Source of the DNA: Bog-473 sp963840435
GTDB taxonomy: Bacteria > Actinomycetota > Acidimicrobiia > Acidimicrobiales > RAAP-2
Assembly: GCA_963840435.1 (NCBI GenBank)
Contig: CAWIYY010000006.1
Span: 124,001 to 188,000 of the forward strand
Reading direction: 5' to 3'
DNA length: 64,000 nucleotides
The notes beneath the pieces are model-generated. The model made no database searches, had not been told where the DNA came from, and worked only from the letters and a program-made list of their open reading frames with translations. The translations under genes were made by a program, and so were the position numbers. This document shows positions 42,368-51,713 of the stretch, piece after piece. Every line of letters begins with the position of its first letter. Position 1 is the first letter of the stretch.

Positions 42368-43729
42368 ATGAGACCGAACATCCTCTATCTCCACTCACAC
42401 GACACCGGCCGGTACGTCCAGCCCTACGGCTATCCGGTTCCGACGCCGAACATCCAACATCTCGCCGACCAGGGGGTGCTCTTCCGGCAGGCTTTCTGTG
42501 CCGCGCCGGTCTGCTCGGGCTCGCGGGCCGCCCTTCTGACCGGTCAATGCACCCACGCCACGGGAATGCTCGGCCTGGCTCACCGCGGATACCGGCTGCA
42601 CCATCCAGAGCGGCACATGGCCAACGTGTTGCGCGGGGCCGGCTATTGGAGCGGTCTGGTGGGCGAGCAACACGTGTCGGCGGAACCGGGCGACCTCGGG
42701 TACGACCTTGTCGCCGACCTCGACTCGACGCGGGTCAGCGAGGTCGCTCCGGCCGCCACGAAGCTCATCGCCATGCGAGCCCGGGAGAACGCCCCCTTCT
42801 TCCTCTCAATCGGCTTCTTCGAGACGCACCGCGAATTCTTCGAGCCTTCCTCCATTCGCGACGTCCTGTATTCCCGACCTCCCGAGAACGTTCCGGACAA
42901 CGCGCAAACCCGCCGGGACATGGCCTCGTTCCGGGCCAGTGCGCGAGCACTCGACCAGGGCGTTGGCACGGTGCTCAACGCGCTCGAGGAGAACGGCCTG
43001 GCGGACGACACCCTCGTGTTCATGACGACCGACCACGGCCTTGCCTTTCCGGACGCCAAGTGCACCATGTACGACAGGGGCATCGGCGTCATGCTGCTGA
43101 TGCGAGGTCCCGGCGGGTTCGAGCGTGGCCGTGTCTCCGACGCGCTGGTAAGCCAACTCGACCTCTATCCGACGATCTGCGACGTGGCGGGGCTGGAACA
43201 TCCGCCCTGGCTCGAGGGCGCCTCACTCCTGCCACTCGTGCGCGGTGATGTCACCGAGATCCATGGCGAGATCTTCGCAGAGGTGACCTATCACGCCGCC
43301 TACGAGCCACAACGGGCCGTGCGCACGTCGCGTTACAAGTACATGCGCCGCTATGACGAAGACCACCCCGGGAGGGTTCTGGCCAACCTGGACGACAGCC
43401 TGACCAAGGACGTGTTGTTGGCTGCGGGCTGGGCCGACGTCGACCCACCCTGGGAGGCGCTCTTCGATTTGTGGCTCGATCCCTCCGAAGGGAACAACCG
43501 CATCGAGGATCCCGCCCTGATCGGAGTGGCCGAGGACCTGCGGGGACGGCTGCACGACTGGATGGCACGAACGGCGGACCCCCTGCTCGACGGCCCCGTC
43601 CCCCCGGCGGCGGGCACCGTGGTCAACACGGTCGACCAGGTGTCGGCCAGCGACCCCACGACGCCGCCCTCGGCTCAGAGCCTCACGCTCTCCCGGCGGG
43701 CGCGCAGAGATCCAGAGCGCCCGGACTGA
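42368..43729 (+). CDS. Sulfatase (formylglycine-type), Gly-variant active site
   Basis: 453 aa from ATG 42368 (a TTG at 42350 is less likely). Alkaline-phosphatase fold: N-terminal metal site PNILYLHSHDTGRYVQPYG, the nucleophile region VCSGSRAALLTGQ (Cys49, Arg53) and a second metal site MTTDHGLAFPDAKCTMYDRG. The formylglycine motif CxPxR or CxAxR reads CSGSR here, with Gly in the third position. The sequence resembles N-sulfoglucosamine sulfohydrolase-like sulfatases. No signal peptide, so it is probably cytoplasmic. Confidence 0.88.
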   Translation: MRPNILYLHSHDTGRYVQPYGYPVPTPNIQHLADQGVLFRQAFCAAPVCSGSRAALLTGQCTHATGMLGLAHRGYRLHHPERHMANVLRGAGYWSGLVGEQHVSAEPGDLGYDLVADLDSTRVSEVAPAATKLIAMRARENAPFFLSIGFFETHREFFEPSSIRDVLYSRPPENVPDNAQTRRDMASFRASARALDQGVGTVLNALEENGLADDTLVFMTTDHGLAFPDAKCTMYDRGIGVMLLMRGPGGFERGRVSDALVSQLDLYPTICDVAGLEHPPWLEGASLLPLVRGDVTEIHGEIFAEVTYHAAYEPQRAVRTSRYKYMRRYDEDHPGRVLANLDDSLTKDVLLAAGWADVDPPWEALFDLWLDPSEGNNRIEDPALIGVAEDLRGRLHDWMARTADPLLDGPVPPAAGTVVNTVDQVSASDPTTPPSAQSLTLSRRARRDPERPD

Positions 43730-43783
43730 ACCGATCCATTCGGCGGCGCACGCTCTGACGGCAAGCAGACCGTTCCGCAGGCT

Positions 43784-44278
43784 TCAGTCCGAGCCCTTCG
43801 TTTTCGACGGCTGGCGCTGCCACGTCTCGAAGCGATAGCTCGTGCCGCCATCCTGTTGCTCGTCGCTGTGGCTCGCCAGACGAAACGCCGTTTGGTACGG
43901 CGGGAAGAACTTCGTGCACCCGAAGTCACCGAACACCTGGGTGAGGAGGAGCTCGTCGGCCTCGCCGATGGTCTCCCCATACACCGCCGCCCCGCCGATG
44001 ACCCAGATGTCCTGCCCCGGGAACTCGGCACTGAGTTGGTCCAGGCTGCCGATCGCCCGAAAGCCTGTCCGCAAGGGTCCCGACCGACTCGTCAGCACGT
44101 AGTTCTCCCGTTCGTGCAGCGGTGCCGCGAACTCGCTGTACGTGGCCGAACCCATCAGGATGAGGCCGGTCGCCGTCTTGGAGCGAAAGTAGGCCTTGTC
44201 GCCGGGGAGCTTCCAGGGGATCCCCGACGTGGTCGCGATGCCCCGACGAATGTCCATGGCGGCGATGAGACGGATCAT
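43784..44278 (-). CDS. folA: Dihydrofolate reductase
   Basis: 164 aa from ATG 44278. IRLIAAMDIRRGIATTSGIPW, KLPGDKAYFRSKT, LMGSATYSEF, YVLTSR and IWVIGGAAVYGETI give the full DHFR sequence with the NADPH-binding GGAAVY. Open frame upstream belongs to the neighbouring flavoprotein in another frame. Folate pathway enzyme. It begins 20 bp after the BBE-like gene, probably in the same transcript; no thyA is adjacent. Confidence 0.9.
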   Translation of the reverse strand: MIRLIAAMDIRRGIATTSGIPWKLPGDKAYFRSKTATGLILMGSATYSEFAAPLHERENYVLTSRSGPLRTGFRAIGSLDQLSAEFPGQDIWVIGGAAVYGETIGEADELLLTQVFGDFGCTKFFPPYQTAFRLASHSDEQQDGGTSYRFETWQRQPSKTKGSD

Positions 44279-44298
44279 GGGAAATGGAGAGCGCGGCT

Positions 44299-45861
44299 TC
44301 AGCCCGGCGGAATCGACTGCGCGAAGTGGAAGACGTTGTCCGGGTCGTAGTGCCGCTTCACCTGCTGGAGGCGGGGCAGATTGGCACCGTAGTAGGCCTG
44401 CTCCCAGTTGGCCAGGGTCGGGTCGATGTAGTTCTGGTACGAACCCTGACTGACCGGCGAGAAGAGGTCGTGGAGGTGCTCGAGCCACGATGACGCCGCC
44501 GCCGTCGTGCTCGGACCGGGCTGGGTCGTCGGGTAGGTGATCGAGTACTGCGCACAGGCGACCGCAGAGCGGTGGACGAACGCCGTTTCGCTCGCCCCGA
44601 CCCGGTTGATGACGCCCCCGTACCCGTCGAAGACGACGCCGCCGCCCGCGCCGGGCAGCGTCGCCGGCAGGTTGGAGAGGGCGGAGACGATCCCGGTCAC
44701 CGCCCCTGCGGGCAGTGGCCCGCCGACGTAGGACGACCTGGACCTGAACGGCGACGTGACCGGTGTGGCGCACTGGGCCACTGGCTTGCCTTCGCACCCC
44801 GCCTCGATCATGGTCGCCGTCAGGTACTCCTCGGGCCCGACGAAGCGGTACGTCGTGGCCGCCCCGACTGCCCCCGTCAGTGGGGACAGCGCGGCCGAGC
44901 AGGCGGCCACGCTGCCGACGAAGACGCCGGTCACCTTGACCAGCCCGTTCCCGACCGAGCCGCCGCTGAACAGTTGGCAGTTGGCCCAGAGCTGGTCGGG
45001 AGTCGAGGGGATCCATCCGAGCCAGGCGTCGAGGACCGACTCGGCCGCCCCCCAGGGCCATTCCAGCGTGAACAGGGTGATCGCCTCGGGGATGGGGTGG
45101 ACCGTGAACCCGAAGGAGGTAGCGATCCCGAAGTTGCCTCCGCCCCCGCCCTGGCTGGCCCAGTAGAGATCCTCGTCCTGCCCCGGTCTGCAGTGCCGCA
45201 CCGTTGCGTCCGCCGTGACGATCTCGGCGCTGGCCAACTGGTCGCACGTCATCCCGTAGGCCCGGGCGAAGACGCCGATCCCTCCCCCCAGGGCCAGACC
45301 CGCGATGCCCACTGTCGGGCACGAGCCGCCCGGCAGGAGGAGTCCCTGGGCGCCCAGCTGGCTGTAGACGTCGATCAACGTGGCGCCGGCCCCCACGGTG
45401 ACGACGCTCTGTCCCTGGGTGGCCGCGCCGGCCGTCGCGATCTGCTGCAGCGGCGACACGTCGACCACCAGGCCCGGACAGGACGAGTAGCCTCCGTAAC
45501 TGTGGCCCCCGGAGCGGGCAACGAGCTCCACGTCGTGCTGGCGGGCAAAGGCGATGCAGCGTTGGACATCGCTGGCCGACTCGCACTGCGCGATGGCCGC
45601 CGCGTCCAGCGTGTACAGCGAGTTGTACAGATGCCCTGCCGCCGGGTAGCCCGGGTCACCGGGTCGCAGCACGGTGCCCTGGAGCGAACTGGCCAGCGTC
45701 TGCCAATCCGGCGGGCCGCCACTGCGCCCGGTCGTTGGCGTGGTGTCCTGCCCCCGACCGTGCTGCGGACTGGGACTCGAGCAGCCGGCCACGACACCGG
45801 CGCCCATAACGCCCGACCCCACCAGCGCCGCGCCCTGGAGAAACGAGCGGCGATCCATCAT
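44299..45861 (-). CDS. Secreted BBE-like FAD-dependent oxidoreductase (lipoprotein)
   Basis: 520 aa. The N-terminus has a Tat twin-arginine motif (MMDRRSFLQGAALVGSG) and a lipobox (VVAGC), so a folded, lipid-anchored protein is expected. The FAD-binding PCMH domain has RSGGHSYGGYSS (His120) and GGSCPTVGIAGLALGGG (Cys181), the two residues that give bicovalent FAD in the berberine-bridge/glucooligosaccharide oxidase group. The C-terminal BBE motif (NYIDPTLANWEQAYYGANLP) is present. Likely an extracellular sugar or aromatic-alcohol oxidase; the substrate is not determinable. Confidence 0.9.
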   Translation of the reverse strand: MMDRRSFLQGAALVGSGVMGAGVVAGCSSPSPQHGRGQDTTPTTGRSGGPPDWQTLASSLQGTVLRPGDPGYPAAGHLYNSLYTLDAAAIAQCESASDVQRCIAFARQHDVELVARSGGHSYGGYSSCPGLVVDVSPLQQIATAGAATQGQSVVTVGAGATLIDVYSQLGAQGLLLPGGSCPTVGIAGLALGGGIGVFARAYGMTCDQLASAEIVTADATVRHCRPGQDEDLYWASQGGGGGNFGIATSFGFTVHPIPEAITLFTLEWPWGAAESVLDAWLGWIPSTPDQLWANCQLFSGGSVGNGLVKVTGVFVGSVAACSAALSPLTGAVGAATTYRFVGPEEYLTATMIEAGCEGKPVAQCATPVTSPFRSRSSYVGGPLPAGAVTGIVSALSNLPATLPGAGGGVVFDGYGGVINRVGASETAFVHRSAVACAQYSITYPTTQPGPSTTAAASSWLEHLHDLFSPVSQGSYQNYIDPTLANWEQAYYGANLPRLQQVKRHYDPDNVFHFAQSIPPG

Positions 45862-45973
45862 CCCCCCGGGACTCTCGCCGCCACGGCGCTATCACTACCA
45901 CGAACGCCCACGCACGGTCGGGCAATCGTGCCCTGGCCGTGCCAACCGGCGCGGGTGCGCGCCGGTTGGCCGT

Positions 45974-48870
45974 CTATTCCCCGTCGACCCCGCCCAGGAC
46001 GGCGAGAAGTTCGTCGCCCCACCGCTCCAAGCGGTTCGGCCCGATGCCCTTGCAGCGGGCCAGTTCGGCCAGCGTCCCGGGCTTGGTGGCCGCGATGCCC
46101 GCCAGTTCGTTGTCGTTCAGCACGACGTAGGCCGGGAGCGACTCCCGCTTGGCCACACCCGAGCGCCAGGCTCGGAGTGCGCCCTCGTAAGGCTCGGCGG
46201 AGCTCGGGGGCTCCTCTCCATCGCCGGGCGCCGCCAGAACCACCGTGGCTCCCTGCACCCGCACCTCGGACCCCAGGACCACCTGCAGTCGTGCCGCACC
46301 CACCTGGAGCACGGCGGCCGACTCGGAGAGCTCGACCACCGTTCCGCCATGACCTCCGTACTCGAGCGCCAGCCCCACCTCGGCCGTCACCCGCGGCATC
46401 GACCGGGCCGGTCGCTTCGCGCTCCGCACGCCCGGAGCGGCTCCCTGGCGACGATCGGTCTTGCGGTCGGCGCGAGTCGGGCTGATCGCTTGGCGAGGCC
46501 GGCTGCCGTCGAGCTCCGCCACGAAGGGCGACGGTGCCTCGGCATCGGCCAACACCACCACCTGGCGGATGGCTCGGGTCAGGGCGACGTGGAAGACGCG
46601 CCGTTCCCCTTCCTCGTCCTCGCTCAGGCGGTGGGGCAGGAGTCCTTCCGAAGCGCCGTAGACGATGACGTGTTCCCATTCCCGGCCCTTGATCTTGTGG
46701 ATCGTCGAGAGCAGCACTGCTGGTCCGCTGGCGGGGCGCCGGGCCAGCAGCTCGCGCAGCCACGCCTCGAACGTCGCCGCCTCGGGGTGCAGCGCCGCCA
46801 CCGCCTCGAGGGCGACGAGGTCGTCGGTGTGGGTCGATCGATCGGCCTCCCGTCGCGACGAGTCCAAGACGTCCATCGTCTCGCCCAGGCCGACCTGCAC
46901 GCGGACGGCCCGCACGACTGCCGCCGTCGAGTTCGGGCAGGCCGCGGCCACCGCGTCGAGCGCATCGGCATAGGCCAGGAGCTTGGGGACGTCTCGCCCG
47001 GAGAGGCGACCGGCCAGGCGCCTGATCTCCGTGACCGAGGTCGTCGTGCGCTCCGTGACCATGGCCGCCACGTTGGGGGCGATCCCGCGCGATGGTCGCC
47101 GGATCGTCTGCTGGACGTCGTCGCGCTCAGGGCTCCCGGATCGAGGCCCATGCGGAGATAGGCCAGCGCCGTGCGCACGCCCGTTCGTTCCAACGCCTTG
47201 CGGTCGAGCGGGGCATTGGAGGGGATGCCCGCTTCGGCCAATGCGATCTGCACCGGGAGCAGCGTCGAGTTCACCCGGGTCAGCACCGCGATCTCCCCGA
47301 GCGCCACGCCGCCCCGCATCCAGCTCGAGATCGCGGTCAGCGCGGTCTTCGGGAGCTCGTCGCTGCGTGCCCTCAGCACGGCGACGGGACCACGGCCCGC
47401 CAGGAGCGGGTCGAAGTCGGCGAGCTCGTCGCTCCGATCCTCCGGCGTTCTGATCCTCTTGGCGATCCGTTGCACGTTGTAGGACAGGATCGACGTTGCC
47501 GCCCGCACGACGGCGGGTGGGCAGCGGTAGTTGACCTCGAGCGCGTAGCTGTGCGCCCCGGGGAAGAAGTCCCCGAAGTTGATCAGGTACTCGGGCGTGG
47601 CCCCGGCGTAGCCGTAGATGACCTGGTCGTCGTCGCCGACCCCGAAGCAGCCGAAAGCCGGGGCGCTGAGCAAGCGGATCAGCAGCATGTGGGCGGCGTT
47701 GAGATCCTGGAACTCGTCGACCAGCAGGTGCCGGCAGCGGCCTTGCGCCGCGCTGCGGGCATCGGGATCGGCGAGGAGGATCTCGATCGCCCGGTAGATC
47801 TGCTCGTCGAAGTCGACGGCGGCCGCCTCGGCCAGCGTCGACCGGTAGGTGTCGAATCGCTCCGCCAGGCCCTGCGCGTCCGGGATCAGCTCCTCGACCC
47901 GGGCCGGCGCGCTCAGGCCCAGCCGCACGGACGACAGTGCGTCGATGTAGGGGAGGACGGTGTCGGTGTTGGCCTGGCGCCGGACCTCGAAGACCTGCTG
48001 GACCAGGTCGCGTACAGACGGCTCCTCGAGGACGCGCAGTCGCCCCTGGCCACCGTAGGTGTCGCAGATCCATTGGCCCATGCTGTTGAGCGTGCGGATG
48101 TGCGGACGACCCGCTGTCACGACGCTGCTCGTCCGCTCCACCAGCTCATCGGCCGCTTTGCGGTTGTAGGCCAGCGCGGTCACGGTGGAGGGGTCCGCCC
48201 CGCGGTCTGTGATCAGGTGGCAGAGGCGCTCGGTCAGGACCCGGGTCTTGCCCGAACCTGCCGGGGCGATCACCCGGGCGCCCCCCGTGGCGTGGCGCAC
48301 GGCAGCCAGCTGGTCGGGGGCCAGGTCGGCTGCGGGCGGGGAGTGGCCGACCACCGAGAGCGATCCCACCTCGGTGTTCCACCGGTGCACGACCCCGACC
48401 CCGTCCGGGAGGGGGGGTGGAGCGAATGGCCCCCCGTCGACGTAGAGGGCGGTCCCATCCGCCAGCTCGATGTCGGCGGGACCGCCTTCCGCGACGCCCA
48501 GGCCGGCGAACCTTCTGGCCGCCTTGCGTCCGTGCCACCAGATCGGGTCTCCGCTCCGGGCGTCGTAGGAGTTCGCCCAGACCAGGAAGTGGAGACGCTC
48601 ACGGGAGAACTCGAAGCGGGGATCGAGGTCATGGACCGGTCCGGGATTGGTTTCTCGTTCCTGCAACTCCTGAGCGGTGATGGCCAACTCCACCACCACC
48701 GGCTCGCGTGAGAACCAGGCCTGCTGGAGCCTCGTCACCGCCGTGCCCGGGTCGTCCAGCGTCTCGGGTCGGATGGACAGCCTGGGGCAGCGCGACCAGG
48801 GCTCAGGAGCGCGCATTTCAGGCGACACGACAACGCCTCGGCCAAGTTCCGGTGGCCCGGGCAGTGCCAT
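45974..48870 (-). CDS. UvrD-like DNA helicase with HRDC domain, frame-broken
   Basis: SF1A helicase (UvrD2-like) in two frames, with about 180 extra N-terminal residues. The first frame (48870 to about 47127) carries Walker A APAGSGKT, DEFQD, VGDDDQVIYGYAG and NYRCPP. The second (about 47130 to 45974) carries STIHKIKGREWEHV, FHVALTRAIRQ and a C-terminal HRDC domain (NELAGIAATKPGTLAELARC). The frames join where PGALS should run into RDDVQQTIRR; one base is missing near 47124-47130 (plus-strand GCGCTCAG). The break may be a sequencing error or a real inactivating mutation. It is separate from the SOS-linked helicase at 2.0 kb. Confidence 0.8.
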
Positions 48871-49272
48871 CGACCCAAGCTAGCGGTGGGCTGTTTCGCA
48901 TCCGCACCGGACGACTGGCCGAGGTCATGGGGGAAGCTGCACGTCGGGAGCACCGGACTCACGTCCCTGCGGACCCGGCATCGACGCCGCAGCGGCCGAC
49001 CATCGAGGCGGTGGGGCTCCCGCCTGATGGTGCGGTGCCCACCGCGCGGAACCGCCGGAATCTTCCCGGCGGGAAACGACATGCCAACCCTCGCCGGGTG
49101 GTCAGCCGGCCAGCGGCCCGTGCAGTGGGGTGACGGCTGTCGGGCACCCGGGCAAGGGGGTGTCGAACGGCACCCGCCGCCTGAGGCCGATCACTAGCAT
49201 CGTGCCGCGTGAGGGGGAGTCCGTCGTCGCGGCCGTGGCACCTGTTCGGGCACGCGCGGCCGGTGGCTGGCG
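48871..49272. other. Intergenic region, no gene seen
   Basis: 402 bp between the divergent helicase and peptidase genes. Short open frames on both strands are Arg/Pro-rich without protein character. I see no clear promoter or operator repeat. Confidence 0.4.
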
Positions 49273-50706
49273 ATGGCGTCGCTCGCGATCTGCTCTGTCC
49301 TGACCCTTGCCGTCAGCCCTGGGGCGGCTGTCGCCCGGGCGTCCGCCAAGACATCCGGCATTGCCTGGTCGGCCTGCCCGAAAGTGACCGGGTATCTCTG
49401 TGGGTCATTGCCGGTGCCGATTGACTACGGAGACCCTGCACGGGGGACGTTGTCGTTGGCGGTGATCGAGCACCCCGTGCCCGACAGCAAGGGGGTGATC
49501 GTCTTCAATCCCGGCGGCCCGGGCGAGAGCGGGGTCCTGATCCTCCCGATCCTGGCGTCGTTCGTCCCGGCGTCCGTACAGAGCCAGTTCACCCTCGTGA
49601 GCTTCGACGAACGCGGAACGGGGGCAAGCGACCCCCTGCTGTGCGGGCCGTCCCCCGTGGCGGCGGGGAGCTCGGTCGCAGGAACCGTCGCCGCAACCCA
49701 GACGTTTGCCGGCCTCGATCGATCGTGCCGTGCTCGTTATCCAAAGCTCTTTCCGACCGTGGACACCACGACGGCCGCTCGGGACATGAACAGCCTTCGC
49801 ATGGCGCTGGGAGTCGATCGGATCAACTACTACGGCCTCTCCTACGGCACGGTCCTCGGGTCGGTCTACCGGCAGCTCTTTCCGAGCCATGTGCGGGCCC
49901 TCGTGCTCGACGGGGCGGTCGACGCCAATCTGAGTCTCCCCACCGACGCCACGCTGGAGGCGCCGGCCATCCAGACCGCGCTGCTGCATGCGCTGTCCAG
50001 TTGCCCGACCACGGCTGGGTGCACCCTGGGACCTGATGCGGTCGGCTTCTACCAACGACTGGCGGCGCAGCTTGTGCGCACTCCGTTGCCCGCGCCCGGG
50101 GATGGAGACAACACGCCGGTCACCGTGGGCGACCTGATGACCGCAACGCTGCTGTACCTGTCTGCTCCGACACTGACGCCGGGGTACTTTCCCGCGCTGT
50201 CGGCGGCGGCAGGCGGCAACGGCGCCCCGTTGCGGAAAGTCGCCCAGGGCCTCGAGACGGATTTGAACGGCAACTCGCTGGTCGGTGCACTCTGGAGCAT
50301 CACCTGCAACGACGCTGCGGCCCACCCGAGCGGCGCCTCGACTGCTTCGCTTGCCCGAACGCTGTCCAAGCGCTTCCCTCTGGGCGGCGCCGAGGCCGTG
50401 GCCAACAACCTGATCGGCTGTCCCGGATGGACCGAGTCGTCCGCGGCCATCGCCCACCTGCGTCCGAGCCGGAGCGAGCCGCCACTGGTCATCGGCAACA
50501 CCTTCGATCCCAACACCCCCTATGCGGTGGCGCAGCGGCTGGCCCCGGCCATCGGTGGCCGGCTGGTCACGTACGTCGGGTACGGGCACAGCTGGCTGCT
50601 CAACGGATCAGCCAACGTGTGCATGCAAGATGTGGTGAGCACCTACCTCGTGCAGGGACAGCTGCCCGCTGCCGGCACCCGCTGCACGGCGTCGGCCGCC
50701 CAGTAG
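49273..50706 (+). CDS. Secreted S33-family peptidase (tripeptidyl aminopeptidase type)
   Basis: 477 aa. A signal peptide (MASLAICSVLTLAVSPGAAV) precedes an alpha/beta hydrolase. The nucleophile is in YYGLSYGTVLGSVY, with the oxyanion loop FNPGGPGESG, Asp in GNTFDPNTPY and His in YGHSWLL. Disulfide-type cysteines are present (SACPK, GYLCGS, CTLG). The order follows the Streptomyces SlpD/SlpE and proline-specific aminopeptidases that cleave N-terminal tripeptides from secreted proteins. No operon partner. Confidence 0.9.
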   Translation: MASLAICSVLTLAVSPGAAVARASAKTSGIAWSACPKVTGYLCGSLPVPIDYGDPARGTLSLAVIEHPVPDSKGVIVFNPGGPGESGVLILPILASFVPASVQSQFTLVSFDERGTGASDPLLCGPSPVAAGSSVAGTVAATQTFAGLDRSCRARYPKLFPTVDTTTAARDMNSLRMALGVDRINYYGLSYGTVLGSVYRQLFPSHVRALVLDGAVDANLSLPTDATLEAPAIQTALLHALSSCPTTAGCTLGPDAVGFYQRLAAQLVRTPLPAPGDGDNTPVTVGDLMTATLLYLSAPTLTPGYFPALSAAAGGNGAPLRKVAQGLETDLNGNSLVGALWSITCNDAAAHPSGASTASLARTLSKRFPLGGAEAVANNLIGCPGWTESSAAIAHLRPSRSEPPLVIGNTFDPNTPYAVAQRLAPAIGGRLVTYVGYGHSWLLNGSANVCMQDVVSTYLVQGQLPAAGTRCTASAAQ

Positions 50707-50796
50707 GGCCTCCATCGGTCCGGAATCGGATCTGACCCGTGGCCGCGCGCATCTGCGGGAGTCGAAGAGGGTCCGACGCTGCCGCGTGCCAATGTG

Positions 50797-51633
50797 TCAA
50801 TCGGCAGATGCGTGATCTGGTACACGGGCGAGCAATTCCCCTGCTCGGTCGATTCCAGCCGAGATGTATGGACCGGCGACATCGAGTGCTTCTTCGAGCA
50901 GTTCTCCCGCCCGTTCCAATCCCGCAGCGACGTAGGGACCCGCGACGTGGAGTGCCTCTCCTGCCACTTCGAACGCGTCCTCATTCGCTTGACGGAGATA
51001 GGGCGTCGCGAGTGCGACGCCTGTCCTGGCGGCGTTGGTCGCGACCTCATTGGCTTGTCGGGCGGCGTCGACGGCAGCCGCGTTGGCTCGACGGGTCGCT
51101 CCCTTGGCCGCCTTCCTGGCGCGACGTCCGGCTTTTCTGCTCACGTCTGCCGCCTCCGCGACCGTGTGATGTTCGTGGGGACCGGCGACGATATGACTCT
51201 GGGTCACCGCGCTGGCCACCTGACCAAGACGGCGCCGAGCCCTCCACGAAACCGAGGGGGCGCCTTCCGTGTCGACCGCCGCATAGATCAAACCAGCCAG
51301 CAGTCCCAAATTCTTGAGAAGTTGCGTCTTCTGCTGTGCTCTCTTTTCGTCATCAGCTTCTTCCCAGAAGCGATGTCCGGCGTACGTGGTTGGCACGATT
51401 GAACCGATGAGGGCCAGAGCGGCCAGACGCGGGAACTTCCCCAGAGCAAGGAAGACGCCACCGCCTACTTGGACCATCCCGTTCAATCTGACCAGTGTCA
51501 AGGTGTTGTCCGGAGGCGAAGGGAGAGCCTCGAGCGCGTCGTCCCCTCCGGCGGGATGTCGGACGGCATTCCAGCCCTCAGCGATGAAGATCGATGCCAA
51601 AAGGGGACGGGCGATACGTCGAGAAAGGCTCAC
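50797..51633 (-). CDS. DoxX family protein with repetitive helical tail
   Basis: 278 aa from GTG 51633; TATAAC ends 6 nt before it, suggesting a leaderless promoter. Residues 1-125 form a DoxX domain with four helices (ARPLLASIFIAEGWNAVRHP, LGKFPRLAALALIGSIVPTT). From about residue 160 the sequence is Ala-rich and amphipathic, ending with two related units, HVAGPYVAAGLERAGELL and DVAGPYISAGIDRAGELL. This tail is an addition to the usual 130-150-aa DoxX and may bind membrane or a partner. Confidence 0.82.
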   Translation of the reverse strand: MSLSRRIARPLLASIFIAEGWNAVRHPAGGDDALEALPSPPDNTLTLVRLNGMVQVGGGVFLALGKFPRLAALALIGSIVPTTYAGHRFWEEADDEKRAQQKTQLLKNLGLLAGLIYAAVDTEGAPSVSWRARRRLGQVASAVTQSHIVAGPHEHHTVAEAADVSRKAGRRARKAAKGATRRANAAAVDAARQANEVATNAARTGVALATPYLRQANEDAFEVAGEALHVAGPYVAAGLERAGELLEEALDVAGPYISAGIDRAGELLARVPDHASAD

Positions 51634-51713
51634 GTATCAGTTATACCCCTCTCGTCGGATTTCCCCCGCCCGTGGTTTGGCGCACCAGGTGGGAGGTGCC
51701 GGCCCGGAGCGCG

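Noticed and set aside
43784..45586. A 600-aa protein joining the DHFR frame with the region inside the BBE gene
   Set aside because: Only the last 164 codons are protein-like (DHFR); the rest is Arg/Gly-rich shadow of the flavoprotein gene in another frame.
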